Shown here: one piece after another, positions 15,123 through 23,272 of the stretch | How the letters are laid out: every line of letters begins with the position of its first letter | Position numbering within the stretch: position 1 is the stretch's first letter | Assembly: GCA_019119415.1 (NCBI GenBank) | Contig: DWXB01000013.1 | Coordinates: 1 to 36,051 of the forward strand | Direction of reading: 5' to 3' | Source of the DNA: Candidatus Ligilactobacillus avistercoris | GTDB taxonomy: Bacteria; Bacillota; Bacilli; Lactobacillales; Lactobacillaceae | DNA length: 36,051 nt | Program-made: the position numbers and the translations under genes | The notes under the pieces: generated by a model | The model's input: the letters and a program-made list of their open reading frames with translations, nothing else | Told to the model about the DNA's origin: nothing | Databases searched by the model: none

Positions 15123-17540
15123 TTAAACGACCGGCCGGGACTGAACCGTCAGCTGGGCGCCTGCCAGATCCAGGGTGTAGCTGGCCTGCTCGTTTCCCCG
15201 GACGGTCATTCCCATGTCAGTGGCGTACACCACGAGGCCAAGCTGGTGGCCCGCTTTTAACCGGTAAAACATGGGCTGGAGGGCAAACGTAACCGGGTAG
15301 GTAGTGCCCGCGACCAGCTCGTCGGTTTGCCAGAGGTTGGTCCGGTTTTGGAGGTTCCGGTGGCCCTTGGTAATCATCTTAAACGGCGTCTCTTTCTTTG
15401 CGAGTTTAAACTCAACGAGGTCTTCCTCGCGGAGGTGGAACCCGTGATCAATTCCCCGGCGTTTAAGCACGGTCGGGGTAGCGTTAAACCGGCGGGCGGC
15501 CCCGTAATCCACCAGCATGACGCTGACTAATCCGTGGTCAAGGGTGGTTGCTAAGGGAAGGGTCACCCGGGGTTGCCCTTCAAGAAACACGTCATGGTCC
15601 AGTGGCTGGGTCTTAAAGACGAGCCGGTTGGAGGTCATGGCCGTTGGTTTGTCTGTCAATAGGGCGGTGGTCCATCCCGGAATATCGACCCGGTAATGGT
15701 CAAAGTCAGCGGTAGCAAGGTGGTCGTTGTAGGATAATTGCCCTGTAGCGGAAGCGGCAGCCAGCGTATGCTCCGGGGTAGGGAAGTAGGTCGTCTGGGA
15801 ACAGTCTGTTCCGCCCCAGTCGGAAAAGGCATGCCACGTTTCTTCCTGCGTGTTATCCTGCACTAACACATCAGGGAGGGCGGTTTCTGCCCCGTTATTA
15901 ACGCCGTAGAGTTTGTGTGTCAGCCACAGGTTCATCATGGCGCTGAAATCCAGCGACTGGAAATTATTGATGTAAATGTGCTGGCCCTGGTGCAGGATGA
16001 GTTTTTGCTTAACCGGTAATTCCTTGAGCCCGTTCCACAGGTTAAAGACGTTGCGGAGCTTAACGTTCCAGTCGTTTAGCCCGTGGACCATCACGATATC
16101 AGCGGTAACGTTATGCAGGTCGTTAAGGTAATTCCGGGCATCCCAGAAGGCGTTGTAGGTGCCCCCCTCCCGGTCCATTTCCCGGGAAATATTTTGCAGG
16201 GCGGCCTCAAACTGGGACTTAATGCGGTGGAAATCGGCAGCCTGCTTGGTTCGGCTAAAGCACTCGGCAGCAAGTACGTCCGCGTCCTCACCGGGGAAGC
16301 CGCCCGGAGCGATGGCGAGTCCGCCGTCGCGGTAGTAGTCGTACCAGTTCGAGATGGCAGCTTCACTGATGATTGTTTTTAGGTTGGGAACGCCCGTTGT
16401 TGCACAGGCGGTGGCGAGTGTTCCCAGGTATGATTTTCCGGTCATGGCGACGTTGCCATTACTCCACCACGCTTGAATGGCGGCGGTGGCGGCGTGGTCG
16501 GTAAATGCGGTTCGTTTTCCGCCCAGCCATTCAATGACGCTGGTTGCTGCCAGTGTTTCGGCGGCGGAACCACACGTCCGGAGTCCGTCCGAATCGCGGG
16601 TCCCGATTCCGGCGGAGTAAACGACCGCAAAGCCCCGGGTGAGGAGGTATTCGTTCAGGGTGTACGCGAATTCACCGGTAAACGAGGCGGCCGCTGTTTT
16701 GGTAATAGCGCGAACCGGCCGTGCCGTGGGAACCGGGGTGTTTTCCGGGTGGGCGTGTGGTTGCGGGGCGTGGTCGGGTGTTCTCCGTTTCAACGGGACG
16801 TCCACGTTATGGGTGAGCTGTTCCCCCAGCTGATCGTTGGTTCCTTCATTATACGGGGAAGCGGTGTAAACAACCGGGACCCGCAGACCAGCCGCGGTCT
16901 CTGCGGGACGGATAATTTCCGTGCGGAGCAGGTCACGCTGGCCGTCGTGGTCCGTATCAAGTGGGGCCTCGACGTAAACGACTTCCCGGATTACCTTTGC
17001 CGGGTCAAATACGGGCATGGCCTTGCCGTTAAAGATAACGGGCTTTTGGCTAGCGGGGAGCGAATAAAACGGCGCAAAGTACCCCCGGGTTGCGAGGACG
17101 TCGATGAACGGCTGCCCCGTTGGTGTTTGGGTAACCAGAAAATCGTACCAGCATTCAAGGAGGTCGGCCGTATCCTGCAGTTTTTCGTGGAAGGGCAGGC
17201 CAAGCGCCTCCATTTTTGTAAGTGGCTGGGCCGCATCAAAGTCGGTGCCTGGTTCAAACCCGAGCAGCTGCAGGGCAACCAGGTAAAAACTGGTGGGGGT
17301 GACGGCAGCGTGGGCCACGTATTCCGGGACGGCCTCTTCGGGAGTTGCCAGTAAGCCAGCAACCATTTGCTGCTTCATGGCTAGGGTGTGGGCCTCCGGG
17401 AAAGCGCGGCCGAGTAAGTCCACCCATAACTCGGTGGGGGTTAACTTTAAGTTTTCATCATCGATAAACCGAATCGTTGCGAGTTCCTGGCGTTGTTGTT
17501 GGCGGGAAACGGTAATCCGCCCGAACTGGTTAAGTTTCAT
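15123..17540 (-). CDS. pepX: X-prolyl dipeptidyl aminopeptidase
   Basis: This is an 805-residue serine peptidase of family S15. The nucleophile is S370 in TGKSYLGTLA, the aspartate D490 in VHGLNDWNVK and the histidine probably H521 in HQGQHIYINN; the Ser-Asp spacing of 120 equals that of the Lactococcus enzyme. There is an N-terminal helical PepX domain and a C-terminal jelly-roll. It removes X-Pro dipeptides from oligopeptides, important for growth on casein-type substrates. There is no signal peptide, so it is cytoplasmic. AAAGGA precedes the ATG by 7 bases. With pip it forms a proline-peptide operon. Confidence 0.96.
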   Translation of the reverse strand: MKLNQFGRITVSRQQQRQELATIRFIDDENLKLTPTELWVDLLGRAFPEAHTLAMKQQMVAGLLATPEEAVPEYVAHAAVTPTSFYLVALQLLGFEPGTDFDAAQPLTKMEALGLPFHEKLQDTADLLECWYDFLVTQTPTGQPFIDVLATRGYFAPFYSLPASQKPVIFNGKAMPVFDPAKVIREVVYVEAPLDTDHDGQRDLLRTEIIRPAETAAGLRVPVVYTASPYNEGTNDQLGEQLTHNVDVPLKRRTPDHAPQPHAHPENTPVPTARPVRAITKTAAASFTGEFAYTLNEYLLTRGFAVVYSAGIGTRDSDGLRTCGSAAETLAATSVIEWLGGKRTAFTDHAATAAIQAWWSNGNVAMTGKSYLGTLATACATTGVPNLKTIISEAAISNWYDYYRDGGLAIAPGGFPGEDADVLAAECFSRTKQAADFHRIKSQFEAALQNISREMDREGGTYNAFWDARNYLNDLHNVTADIVMVHGLNDWNVKLRNVFNLWNGLKELPVKQKLILHQGQHIYINNFQSLDFSAMMNLWLTHKLYGVNNGAETALPDVLVQDNTQEETWHAFSDWGGTDCSQTTYFPTPEHTLAAASATGQLSYNDHLATADFDHYRVDIPGWTTALLTDKPTAMTSNRLVFKTQPLDHDVFLEGQPRVTLPLATTLDHGLVSVMLVDYGAARRFNATPTVLKRRGIDHGFHLREEDLVEFKLAKKETPFKMITKGHRNLQNRTNLWQTDELVAGTTYPVTFALQPMFYRLKAGHQLGLVVYATDMGMTVRGNEQASYTLDLAGAQLTVQSRPVV

Positions 17541-17597
17541 GGCAATTCCTTTCTGGGGCGGGGCCCCGATCCGAGGTGACGGTTAATAATTGCGTTT

Positions 17598-17603
17598 ATT
17601 ATA
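17598..17603 (-). promoter_or_regulatory. pepX promoter, extended -10
   Basis: The minus strand reads TGCTATAAT, an extended -10 element, 58 bases before the pepX ATG. No good -35 box is visible at 17 bases, which fits the extended type. Confidence 0.6.
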
Positions 17604-17645
17604 GCAGGCTTCAGGACAAAATTACCGGTTTACCGTCAAAATCAG

Positions 17646-17651
17646 TATAAT
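17646..17651 (+). promoter_or_regulatory. -10 box for the CPA2 antiporter gene
   Basis: TATAAT lies 54 bases before the antiporter ATG, with a weak TTACCG -35 candidate 18 bases upstream. It is divergent from the pepX promoter. Confidence 0.5.
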
Positions 17652-17704
17652 TAAGCGTAGATTATATTGTTACGGTGGCATGATGAAGAAGGAGTAGTGG
17701 GGAA

Positions 17705-18877
17705 ATGGAGTACCTTGGAATCCTGTGCATTATTTTGTTGGCAACGGCTGTCGCCGGCCACCTGAGCCGGCGGTGGGGCATTCCGGCGGTAATCGGGCAA
17801 TTAATGGTAGGAATTATTGTGGGCCCCGCCTGTTTAGGAATCGTAAAGTCAACCGCGTTCGTGCACACGTTTGCCGAAATTGGGGTGATTATCCTGATGT
17901 TTATCGCGGGGTTAGAAAGTGACTTGGGCCTTCTCAAACGGTTCTTTAAGCCGGCCTTGGCGGTTGCAGTATGCGGGGTCGTTCTCCCCGTAGGCCTGTT
18001 TTACCTCCTAGGATTGTCCTTCCACTTCAGCCAGGAGGAGGCCATCTTCTTGGGGGTGCTCTTTGCCGCTACGTCCGTCAGCATTTCCGTGGAGGTGCTT
18101 AAGGAACTCAAGCGGCTGGATTCGACGGAGGGAACGACGATTCTGGGGGCGGCGGTGATTGACGACATCATTGCCGTTTTACTGCTAAGTGTCCTGGTTA
18201 GCTGTTTTAGCGATGTTTCCAAGGCTGATGGGGGGCACGTGCAGTCTAACTTATGGTTGGGGTTGCTCTTCCAGGGGGTGTATTTTATTGGGATTTTTTT
18301 CCTCGTGAAGTGGATTGCACCGCTGTTGATGCACCTTGGCGAACGGCTGAGCGTCTCGGCGTCCGTGGTGTTAATGTCACTGGTTATTTGCCTGGGAATG
18401 GCGTACCTGGCAGAGTTGGCCGGATTAAGCGACGTGGTTGGTGCGTTCTTTGCGGGGGTCGCGGTGGCCCAGACGCCGTATAAGCAGGAGATTGATTCGA
18501 GCATTGAGCCGATTGGATACGCGGTGTTTATCCCCGTCTTCTTCGTTAGCATCGGATTAAACATGACCTTTGATGGCTTCTGGGAAAACCTGTTTTTCGT
18601 GGTAATTATGACGCTATTGGCCCTCGTTACCAAGTGGATCGGGTGCGGTGCCGGGGCCCGGTTGCTAGGAATGAGTGTGTCGGCCGCAAACGTGATTGGT
18701 GCGGGAATGGTTTCCCGGGGAGAAATGGCGCTTATCATTGCACAGGTTGGTTATGCAGCACGCCTGCTTTCGGAGCGGTTCTACTCCAGCGTGATTATGG
18801 TAATTATCCTGACAACGCTTGTTACCCCGTTTATCCTGAAGAATGCAATCCGGCGGCAGAAAAGGACAGCCAAGTAG
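17705..18877 (+). CDS. CPA2-family cation/proton antiporter
   Basis: This 390-residue protein is almost wholly hydrophobic, with about 11-13 predicted membrane segments, and belongs to the Na+/H+ exchanger CPA2 group (NapA/KefB-like). The ion-binding pair D153-D154 in AAVIDDIIAV matches the double aspartate of electrogenic antiporters such as NapA. It has no C-terminal RCK/TrkA-N domain, unlike the second antiporter in this window. It probably exchanges Na+ or K+ for protons across the membrane; the ion is not evident. AAGGAG lies 10 bases before the ATG. It is followed by the Zur-like gene, which has its own promoter. Confidence 0.9.
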   Translation: MEYLGILCIILLATAVAGHLSRRWGIPAVIGQLMVGIIVGPACLGIVKSTAFVHTFAEIGVIILMFIAGLESDLGLLKRFFKPALAVAVCGVVLPVGLFYLLGLSFHFSQEEAIFLGVLFAATSVSISVEVLKELKRLDSTEGTTILGAAVIDDIIAVLLLSVLVSCFSDVSKADGGHVQSNLWLGLLFQGVYFIGIFFLVKWIAPLLMHLGERLSVSASVVLMSLVICLGMAYLAELAGLSDVVGAFFAGVAVAQTPYKQEIDSSIEPIGYAVFIPVFFVSIGLNMTFDGFWENLFFVVIMTLLALVTKWIGCGAGARLLGMSVSAANVIGAGMVSRGEMALIIAQVGYAARLLSERFYSSVIMVIILTTLVTPFILKNAIRRQKRTAK

Positions 18878-18883
18878 TGTGGG

Positions 18884-18912
18884 TTTGCAGCGGGGTTAAA
18901 TCGTGGTACGAT
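18884..18912 (+). promoter_or_regulatory. Promoter of the Zur-like regulator
   Basis: TTTGCA (18884-18889) and an extended -10 TGGTACGAT (box 18907-18912) are 17 bases apart. A perfect dyad AATCGT-GGT-ACGATT (18899-18913) covers the -10 box. Confidence 0.5.
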
Positions 18913-18927
18913 TACGCTATCGATAAA

Positions 18928-18942
18928 CAGTAATAATTATTA
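18928..18942. promoter_or_regulatory. Candidate Zur box
   Basis: CAGTAATAATTATTA agrees with the Bacillus Zur box TCGTAATNATTACGA at 11 of 14 defined positions and contains a 12-bp self-palindrome. It lies between the predicted promoter and the ribosome-binding site, a place for autorepression. It is AT-rich, so chance is possible. Confidence 0.4.
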
Positions 18943-18963
18943 TTTATAAGGAGGCGGCCGGTA

Positions 18964-19395
18964 ATGATCGAGGAGGCGTTAGCCCTTCTACGGCAGAACC
19001 ACTACAAGGTAACGAAGCAGCGGCGGGCGCTGTTGACGTATTTAAGTCAGTTTGAGCAGCAGTACGTCGACGTGACGGCGGTTGATGAATACATGCACCG
19101 CCTGTTTCCCGGGATGAGTCACAATACGATTTACCGCAACATTAAGGAATTTAGTGAGCTGGGAATCATTGAAACGCAAACGCGGGTTCATGGAATGTGC
19201 GTTAAGTACCAGTGCGATTTTAAGCATACCCACCACCACCACTTTATTTGCCGGCAGTGCGGGCGGGTGATTGAGGTTGAGGTATGCCCGGCGGACCTGA
19301 TCGGGGATCAGCTCCCGGGGTGTCAGCTGGAAGGCCACCGCTTTGAGGTATATGGGTTATGCGCGCAGTGTGTACACCGGGCTGACAAATCTTAA
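18964..19395 (+). CDS. Fur-family metalloregulator, Zur-like
   Basis: The 143-residue protein has the Fur winged helix (NTIYRNI, 54-60), the metal-binding stretch HTHHHHFICRQCG (C96, C99) and a second CxxC pair (C133, C136) for structural zinc. The block EVCP...GHRFEVYGLCAQC closely follows Bacillus subtilis Zur. The residue aligned with PerR His37 is not histidine and that aligned with PerR Asp104 is glutamate, so a peroxide sensor is unlikely. Zur represses zinc uptake when zinc is plentiful. No zinc transporter lies in this window. AAGGAGG lies 9 bases before the ATG. Confidence 0.82.
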   Translation: MIEEALALLRQNHYKVTKQRRALLTYLSQFEQQYVDVTAVDEYMHRLFPGMSHNTIYRNIKEFSELGIIETQTRVHGMCVKYQCDFKHTHHHHFICRQCGRVIEVEVCPADLIGDQLPGCQLEGHRFEVYGLCAQCVHRADKS

Positions 19396-19465
19396 TAAAA
19401 GTTTGTCACCCTCCGCGCGATTTTGTAGTAGGATAGAGAAAATCAATGAAATGGAGGGGTTGAAC

Positions 19466-19909
19466 ATGGCATACAGACCAGCACCGTTTATTACCCCGTT
19501 TGCGGTTTTATCAGCAGTCCTTGCGCTTGGCGCGACGAACGTTGTGGTGAACCGGGCGACGGGAACGGTTGAGGGTAAACCACGGCAGGAACAGGTTAGT
19601 TCTACGCCAGCCCCGGTAAAGAGTGAAAAACCGGCGGCAACGCCATCACACGATAAGGACTGGGAGGATAATTCCCAGGCTCCAACCCAACAGCAGGAGA
19701 ATAATAACCAACAGGCGAATGACCAGCAGAATAATGACCAGCAAAATAACGCCGGCAACCAGGGTAACGCCGAGAAGAACGAGCAGGGTGGTGACCGGAC
19801 GTACCACATGAACACCAATGATGAACAAAACGGCACGAACGGTACAAACGGCGCTCAGCAACAGGGAAATGACCAACAGGGCGCAGCCAACCAGCAGGCT
19901 GGGAATTAG
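19466..19909 (+). CDS. Membrane-anchored Gln/Asn-rich protein, unknown function
   Basis: The product has 147 residues: one hydrophobic segment at about 9-30, then a short Pro/Lys region and a Gln/Asn/Asp-rich low-complexity tail (about 70-147) with repeated DQQNN and NGT units. The topology suggests an N-terminal anchor or uncleaved signal with a disordered extracytoplasmic tail. The open frame extends upstream into the Zur-like gene, but GGAGGGG 7 bases before the ATG at 19466 fixes the start. Its stop codon overlaps the ribosome-binding site of the next gene, so the two are probably co-expressed. The family is not recognised. Confidence 0.75.
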   Translation: MAYRPAPFITPFAVLSAVLALGATNVVVNRATGTVEGKPRQEQVSSTPAPVKSEKPAATPSHDKDWEDNSQAPTQQQENNNQQANDQQNNDQQNNAGNQGNAEKNEQGGDRTYHMNTNDEQNGTNGTNGAQQQGNDQQGAANQQAGN

Positions 19910-19922
19910 GGAGGTCCGGTAG

Positions 19923-20927
19923 ATGTTTAATCTCTTAAGTATCATCAGTAGCTACCTCGGCTACATTAACGTGAACGTTAAGTTAAAGAACCGGATTTAC
20001 ACGGTTTTAGGGGCCCTCGGGAACCTGTACCTGTTATACGTTGCGCTCCGGTTCTTTGCGAACGGCTTTTACTTCCGGGGATTCCTGTTTATCCTTGCAT
20101 TTGCGTTAGCGGCGTACTTCTCGTACCTGAACATTCTGTACTACTTCACGAAGGATAAGAAGTCCCGCTATGATATTTCCCCGATAATTGAGCGGTGGCT
20201 ACACATTGCGCCGCCGGAAGCAGCGGAAGAAGGGGAGATGCGGCGGAGCGCCGGCCCACAGCCAGGTTACATTCAAACCAACGGGCTGTTTGACGATGAT
20301 CAGGAATTTTTACCGGCAGTGATTACCGCCTCCTCCCGGGAACGGGCTAATATTCAGCAGGTCGTCAGTGACCTTGAACGGAAGGGCTACCTGCAGCTGG
20401 ATTACGCCGGAAAGTCCAACCAGGAAATTTACCGGAGCGGGAAGCGCCAGGCAGCGTTAAGTGCGCCGGTAACCTTGCCCTACTACGAGCTTGTTCAGAC
20501 GGGAAAATACCTCGAAGTTTACGGGGGCGTTAACCAGATGGAACGGTTGCCACTCGGCCGGGTGAAGACGGTGGGTCTTTTACCAGCAGCCGAAGCAATG
20601 GCGCGGTACCACCTGTACCTGGCATCCGCGGCAATTATTAAGGGGCCGTATAAGTTTGCGGGTCGCTCCGACGTGGTTGTCCAGGCGCGCGACTTTGACC
20701 TGGACATTAAGGTGGCCTACCGCGAACGGGGAGCACACCCCCAGCATGCGGCCGCTGGTGTGGAAAACGGGGAAGGACTGCACCGGACACAGGCCCGGGA
20801 AATGGAAGCGGAAGAACAGGCTACTCACAAAACTTCCCGGCGTGCTGCCACGGCAGAGGATGAACCGCCTCTCCGTCGGCGGCAGGCCCAGCAGAAGCAT
20901 TCCGGATTTCGTGATTTTTGGAAATAA
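19923..20927 (+). CDS. Conserved lactobacillal membrane protein, unknown function
   Basis: The protein has 334 residues. Two hydrophobic segments lie at about 30-48 and 52-77, within an N-terminal part rich in aromatic residues (LYLLYVALRFFANGF), followed by a basic stop (TKDKKSRYD) and a long hydrophilic, probably cytoplasmic, region. The last 80 residues are strongly charged and look disordered. It resembles uncharacterised membrane proteins of lactobacilli, but I cannot name the family with confidence. It starts 13 bases after the preceding gene, whose stop codon overlaps its GGGAGG site. Confidence 0.72.
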   Translation: MFNLLSIISSYLGYINVNVKLKNRIYTVLGALGNLYLLYVALRFFANGFYFRGFLFILAFALAAYFSYLNILYYFTKDKKSRYDISPIIERWLHIAPPEAAEEGEMRRSAGPQPGYIQTNGLFDDDQEFLPAVITASSRERANIQQVVSDLERKGYLQLDYAGKSNQEIYRSGKRQAALSAPVTLPYYELVQTGKYLEVYGGVNQMERLPLGRVKTVGLLPAAEAMARYHLYLASAAIIKGPYKFAGRSDVVVQARDFDLDIKVAYRERGAHPQHAAAGVENGEGLHRTQAREMEAEEQATHKTSRRAATAEDEPPLRRRQAQQKHSGFRDFWK

Positions 20928-20939
20928 CGACTAACTAAT

Positions 20940-20986
20940 AAAACTCCGTGAATTAACCGGTAATCCGGTTTGTTCACGGAGTTTTT
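20940..20986. terminator. Bidirectional terminator between the membrane-protein genes and hflX
   Basis: A 13-bp stem (AAAACTCCGTGAA with TTCACGGAGTTTT) has a 20-base loop that can itself fold (CCGGTAATCCGG). T-runs occur on both strands, so it can end the plus-strand pair and hflX. Confidence 0.87.
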
Positions 20987-21003
20987 GTAATGGTGAGCTG
21001 AGG

Positions 21004-22278
21004 TTAATCGGCGATAAATTGCTGGAGTCGCCCCGCAATTTCCGGGGAAACCTCGGCGGTAATGCGCGTTCCGTCCTCCTCATAAGCGGTTTTCATGATA
21101 GTGGCGTGCTCGTTGAGAAGTTCTAGGAACCGCCCCTGATCAAATGGGATCAGGTAGGTGTGCTGCTCATTGTCCTTGAACAGCTCCTTTTTAATTGCGG
21201 TAATCAGGGTGCGAAGTGATTCTTCGTCCCGGGCGCTGTAGGTCAACTGTTGTCCCGTTAGGAGGGGATAGGGTTGCCCCGTTTTATCCGCCTTATTGTA
21301 CGCGTAAATCATTGGGATGTTGGTAACGCCAATCTCTTTTAGGGTGCGCTCGGTGGTTTTTACCATTTCGGGCGCATGCGAATCGGACGCGTCAATCACC
21401 TGAACGAGCAGGTCGGCCTGCGCCGCTTCGGCAAGCGTACTCCGGAAGGCCTTCACGAGCTGGTGGGGCAGTTTGCTGACAAACCCGACGGTATCGCTCA
21501 GAAGAATCTCCTTATTGTCGGCAAACTTAAGCCGCCGCACCGCCGTATCAAGCGTCGCAAACAGCATGTCCTTTGTAAACACTGATTTGACTGCGCCTTC
21601 ATTATCAACGAGGTTTAAGAGACCGTTCATGGTCGTGGATTTACCGGCGTTCGTGTATCCCACGAGGGCCACGCTCTTGAGCCCTGAGTTATCACGGAGC
21701 TTCCGTTTCACCTGTTGTTCCTTATCGATGTCCTTAAGCTCCTTATTAAGGGCGCTAATCCGTTTTTCAATGACCCGCCGGTCCATTTCGTGCTGGGTTT
21801 CCCCGGACCCCCGGTTACTCATGCCCCCGGCAGACTGCTGGTCAAGTTTTTCGGCGCCAGCGGTGTGCAACCGGGGAAGCTGGTACTGGAGTTGGGCAAT
21901 TTTGACCTGAATCTTGGCTTCGCGGGTGTGTGCCCGGGAGGCAAAGATGGCCAGAATTAGGGCGGTCCGGTCCATAACGGTCATGTGGGTAATGTCCTCA
22001 AGGTTCCGGATCTGGGTAGGCGTGAGCTCATCGTTGACCACCAGAGTAGCTGCCTCCAGTGCGGTGCCAGCCCGGCCGATTTCTTCAGCTTTACCAGAGC
22101 CGAAGTAGGTGGCCGCAACTGGTTTTTCTAATTTTTGCCGCACGTCCCCGACCACCTGCATGTTGTTTGCAGCTACCAGTTTTCCCAGTTCGTCCATCGT
22201 ATATTCAAAGTCCGTTTGTTCGTTCTCAATCCCGCAAATAATCACGGGTTCGGGAGGGGTATCCAACACACTTTCCAT
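21004..22278 (-). CDS. hflX: GTPase HflX
   Basis: The 424-residue GTPase has the HflX N-terminal domain (GSGKAEEIG, 60-68), the linker signature RGSGETQ (156-162; usual RGPGET), then a G domain with G1 GYTNAGKS (207-214), G3 DTVGF (262-266) and G4 NKAD. HflX binds 50S subunits and rescues or splits stalled ribosomes under stress. GAGGTGA lies about 6 bases before the ATG. A TATAAT on the minus strand (22310-22315) lies in the short gap after the upstream phosphoglycerate-mutase-family gene, so it may have its own promoter. Confidence 0.95.
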   Translation of the reverse strand: MESVLDTPPEPVIICGIENEQTDFEYTMDELGKLVAANNMQVVGDVRQKLEKPVAATYFGSGKAEEIGRAGTALEAATLVVNDELTPTQIRNLEDITHMTVMDRTALILAIFASRAHTREAKIQVKIAQLQYQLPRLHTAGAEKLDQQSAGGMSNRGSGETQHEMDRRVIEKRISALNKELKDIDKEQQVKRKLRDNSGLKSVALVGYTNAGKSTTMNGLLNLVDNEGAVKSVFTKDMLFATLDTAVRRLKFADNKEILLSDTVGFVSKLPHQLVKAFRSTLAEAAQADLLVQVIDASDSHAPEMVKTTERTLKEIGVTNIPMIYAYNKADKTGQPYPLLTGQQLTYSARDEESLRTLITAIKKELFKDNEQHTYLIPFDQGRFLELLNEHATIMKTAYEEDGTRITAEVSPEIAGRLQQFIAD

Positions 22279-22309
22279 CCAATCTCACCTCGTTTATTCA
22301 ATCACCGTC

Positions 22310-22315
22310 ATTATA
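22310..22315 (-). promoter_or_regulatory. hflX -10 box
   Basis: A perfect TATAAT on the minus strand lies 31 bases before the hflX ATG. The -35 region is not convincing, and no terminator separates hflX from the gene upstream. Confidence 0.4.
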
Positions 22316-22334
22316 CACCCCGGACGGCCGGTAA

Positions 22335-23006
22335 TTAGTATTCTTGATCGTCCCGGTAGTGGTCGTAGTATGCAACCTGGATGTTATTCGGTGAAACGGT
22401 CAGCTTGGTAACTGAGCCGTTTAACGGGCGTTCCTTAACAATGTCGATTTCCGGGGCGTACCGGTGCACAATACTCCGGATGCACGTTCCGTGGCTGACG
22501 AGCAGGACGCGGTCGCCATCATGGTGGTTTTGCCGGAGCAGGTCAAAGCCGGCATCGACGCGTTCCCAAAATTCAGCGTCGCTTTCGCTATCGTGAAACG
22601 GATCAACGGTCTTCATCATATCGCGCGATTTTTCCAGGGAAAACTTCGTAATGAGTTCCTCAAACGTCTTGCAGCCATGCGGCATTCCGACCATGATCCA
22701 CGTGTTGGCGGAATCCTGTCCCTCAAAGTAGCCGTAGCACTGCTCCCGGAAGTAGTGGAGTGCGGTCGGGGTGTCAAACTGCGGGGTGGCCTGGTTTTCG
22801 TCCATGATGATCTTGCAGGTCCGGGCCGTGCGGGTCATGTCACTGTGGTAGACGCGGTCAAAGTTGACCTGGGCAAGGTGCCGCCCCGCCTTGTGGGCGT
22901 CCGCAATCCCCTTGGCGGTTAGCGGAGAGTCGCACCAACCCTGCATCCGCCGGTACTTGTTGAGTTGGGTTTGGCCGTGTCGAACCATGTAGACTGAGAA
23001 TGTCAT
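22335..23006 (-). CDS. Histidine phosphatase / phosphoglycerate mutase family protein
   Basis: This 223-residue protein of the histidine phosphatase superfamily has the catalytic RHG motif in MVRHGQTQLN (H9) near the N-terminus and the second histidine in LVSHGTCIRS. Length and motifs fit the broad cofactor-independent-looking phosphatase branch rather than glycolytic 2,3-bisphosphoglycerate-dependent mutase, but the substrate cannot be told. The open frame runs 80 codons further upstream into repeat-rich sequence; GGAAGG 7 bases before the ATG at 23006 fixes the start, and a TGCTATACT extended -10 (minus strand, 23042-23047) supports it. Confidence 0.86.
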   Translation of the reverse strand: MTFSVYMVRHGQTQLNKYRRMQGWCDSPLTAKGIADAHKAGRHLAQVNFDRVYHSDMTRTARTCKIIMDENQATPQFDTPTALHYFREQCYGYFEGQDSANTWIMVGMPHGCKTFEELITKFSLEKSRDMMKTVDPFHDSESDAEFWERVDAGFDLLRQNHHDGDRVLLVSHGTCIRSIVHRYAPEIDIVKERPLNGSVTKLTVSPNNIQVAYYDHYRDDQEY

Positions 23007-23041
23007 TGAATCGCCTTCCTTACTGTGCGGTGGTTGGGTTA

Positions 23042-23047
23042 AGTATA
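23042..23047 (-). promoter_or_regulatory. Extended -10 promoter of the histidine phosphatase gene
   Basis: The minus strand reads TGCTATACT, 36 bases before the ATG. No clear -35 box is present. The upstream sequence lies in the repeat-rich region. Confidence 0.45.
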
Positions 23048-23210
23048 GCATAAGGTGCGGAGCCACGACCTTATCCCCATAACGGTAATCAGACGAAGGG
23101 CGCGGAACGCGGCCAAGGAAGATTGCGTTATGGGGGTAAAAGGGCGTGAGCGAAGCCCGATTAAGGGAAGGTGTGGAGCCGTTAAGAAGGTGTGGAGCCG
23201 CTGCGTCCGG
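23048..23210. repeat. Repeat-rich structured intergenic region
   Basis: Three copies of AAGGTGYGGAGCC occur (near 23052, 23170 and 23188). A 14-bp inverted repeat with one mismatch (23071-23084 with 23126-23139) encloses further pairing arms, so about 69 bases can fold into a long imperfect hairpin. Two related GC-rich units begin AAGGGCG (near 23096 and 23139). No gene is evident. It may be a small non-autonomous repeat element. Confidence 0.55.
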
Positions 23211-23217
23211 TAAACAA

Positions 23218-23272
23218 AAAGATAATAAACGAGGTCGTAGCAACATGAGCCACGACCTCGTTTATTATCTTT
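23218..23272 (-). terminator. Terminator of the dedA-antiporter transcript
   Basis: A perfect 21-bp stem (23218-23238 with 23252-23272) with a 13-base loop overlaps the antiporter stop codon and is followed by TTGTTTA on the minus strand. Confidence 0.9.

Noticed and set aside
16473-17354. Long plus-strand open frame (293 codons) inside pepX
   Set aside because: It runs antisense to a gene with intact catalytic motifs, has no ribosome-binding site and gives a low-complexity Gly/Arg/Cys-rich product typical of a shadow frame in GC-rich coding DNA.
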